In this document: one piece after another, positions 63,159 to 64,000 of the stretch | How positions within the stretch are numbered: the stretch's first letter is position 1 | How the letters are laid out: each line of letters starts with the position of its first letter | Assembly (NCBI RefSeq): GCF_022539315.1 | Contig: NC_066315.1 | Coordinates: 126,019,374 to 126,083,373 of the forward strand | DNA length: 64,000 nt | Reading direction: 5' to 3' | DNA from: Serinus canaria | Lineage: Eukaryota > Chordata > Aves > Passeriformes > Fringillidae | Notes under the pieces: model-generated | Seen by the model: only the letters and a program-made list of their open reading frames with translations | Databases searched by the model: none | What the model was told of the DNA's origin: nothing | Program-made: the position numbers and the translations under genes

Positions 63159-64000
63159 TATTTCCCACAGCAGCAATAATATAACCTCTTTTTCAGCTAC
63201 CTCATCTTGAACAAATTTCATTCTGGGCATCGAGGGACACATGTAAGAATGCTTATTCTTGAAGACTTTTTATAGTTGGAGCATTTCTACAAGATTTCTC
63301 TCTGTCTTTGGCCTTGTCATTGCCCATTTATAGTTTATGGAAGGTCAGTTATCTCTCTGCCACCCCCAGAAAACTCTTCAGAAATATGTTTCACTTTTAT
63401 TGAATTTGAGAGCCCATTTCTCACCATTGTGGTATAATGCCACTATAAAATGATGTTTAGCAAGGTCTGTCAAATAAAAATGGCTGATGTTATATTTATT
63501 GAAATATGGCTTTGATCAAATCAGTTTTGTTACTGACTCAGAGAATGATCTACCAATAATTGTGCATAGAAGGTTTTTTGCTAACAGCAAATTATTAGTA
63601 TTAATAACATAATTTTAAGAAAGAGGGAGGTTTGCTCTAGATCTTAACAAAATAAAGTTTTGCATTGGTTTGAGAGTGACAAAGGGGAAAAAATCTCTTT
63701 TGCTTCAGTTCTCCATTTGTCATGGCAAGACCAGCAGTCATAGTCGCCCTCCATTTCACCCTCCCACAATTCTCTTCCCACACCATTGCCTCAGAACAGA
63801 GGTGGAAATAAAAGGCCTTCACTGATGGCTCTCCAGACAGAAGGAGATTTTTTTAAAGGGCTCAGTTCCACTGGACATGAAGCACCATCAAATGAGGTTA
63901 AATATCTTCCTGTATGATAATACCTGAGTGTATTTCAAGGTGGAAGAGATCAGAATTGTCCTCAATAAATTATTCTCCAGTGATTTTTCATACCTGTATT
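63159..64000. other. unassigned AT-rich stretch to window end
   Basis: No recognised repeat, RNA gene or credible coding frame. Confidence 0.55.

Noticed and set aside
1..64000. tRNA, rRNA, CRISPR, operon or prophage features
   Set aside because: No tRNA A/B-box pair with cloverleaf, no rRNA-like sequence, no regularly spaced repeats and no prokaryotic gene organisation were seen.

Overview
The window looks like non-coding DNA from a bird nuclear genome, probably a songbird. It is AT-rich and CpG-poor. It carries several copies of CR1, the main avian LINE, and two compact solo LTRs with 6-bp target-site duplications, the size typical of class II (ERVK-like) avian retroviruses. I see no intact protein-coding gene, rRNA, tRNA, CRISPR array or bacterial-style operon. 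The longest open frames (about 100-150 codons) are CR1 remnants, frames inside LTRs, low-complexity translations, or unsupported chance frames. The bird assignment rests on repeat families recognised by eye; the songbird assignment is weaker.

Layout: 1-1032 unassigned; 1033-1847 a CR1 3' portion on the minus strand with about 90 codons of its ORF2 frame still open; 1848-31449 mostly unassigned AT-rich DNA, containing a notable pre-miRNA-like hairpin at 6477-6529, several shorter perfect inverted repeats and a few exon-like open segments. Between 31450 and 33460 three layers of retroelement lie close together: an old, decayed CR1 reverse-transcriptase relic on the plus strand, then a younger minus-strand CR1 3' end split by a 388-bp solo LTR. 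A CR1 reverse-transcriptase fragment (36680-37430, 3' end missing) and a short CR1 3' end (38594-38752) follow, both on the minus strand. From 38753 to 58479 there are microsatellites, A-rich or T-rich tracts and one GC-richer block (50900-51400). A second GC-richer block at 58480-59178 ends in sequence resembling an avian LTR end. A 704-bp CpG-rich solo LTR (62449-63152), which looks young, lies near the right end.

All six confidently oriented younger insertions (four CR1 copies, two LTRs) lie on the minus strand. If the window is an intron, this antisense bias would fit a host gene transcribed on the plus strand; that is inference. The best candidate for a real exon is the 117-bp open segment at 61779-61895, flanked by good splice-site matches, but I cannot identify its protein. 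Nothing here amounts to a demonstrable new system. The most unusual unexplained signal is the 23-position hairpin at 6477-6529.
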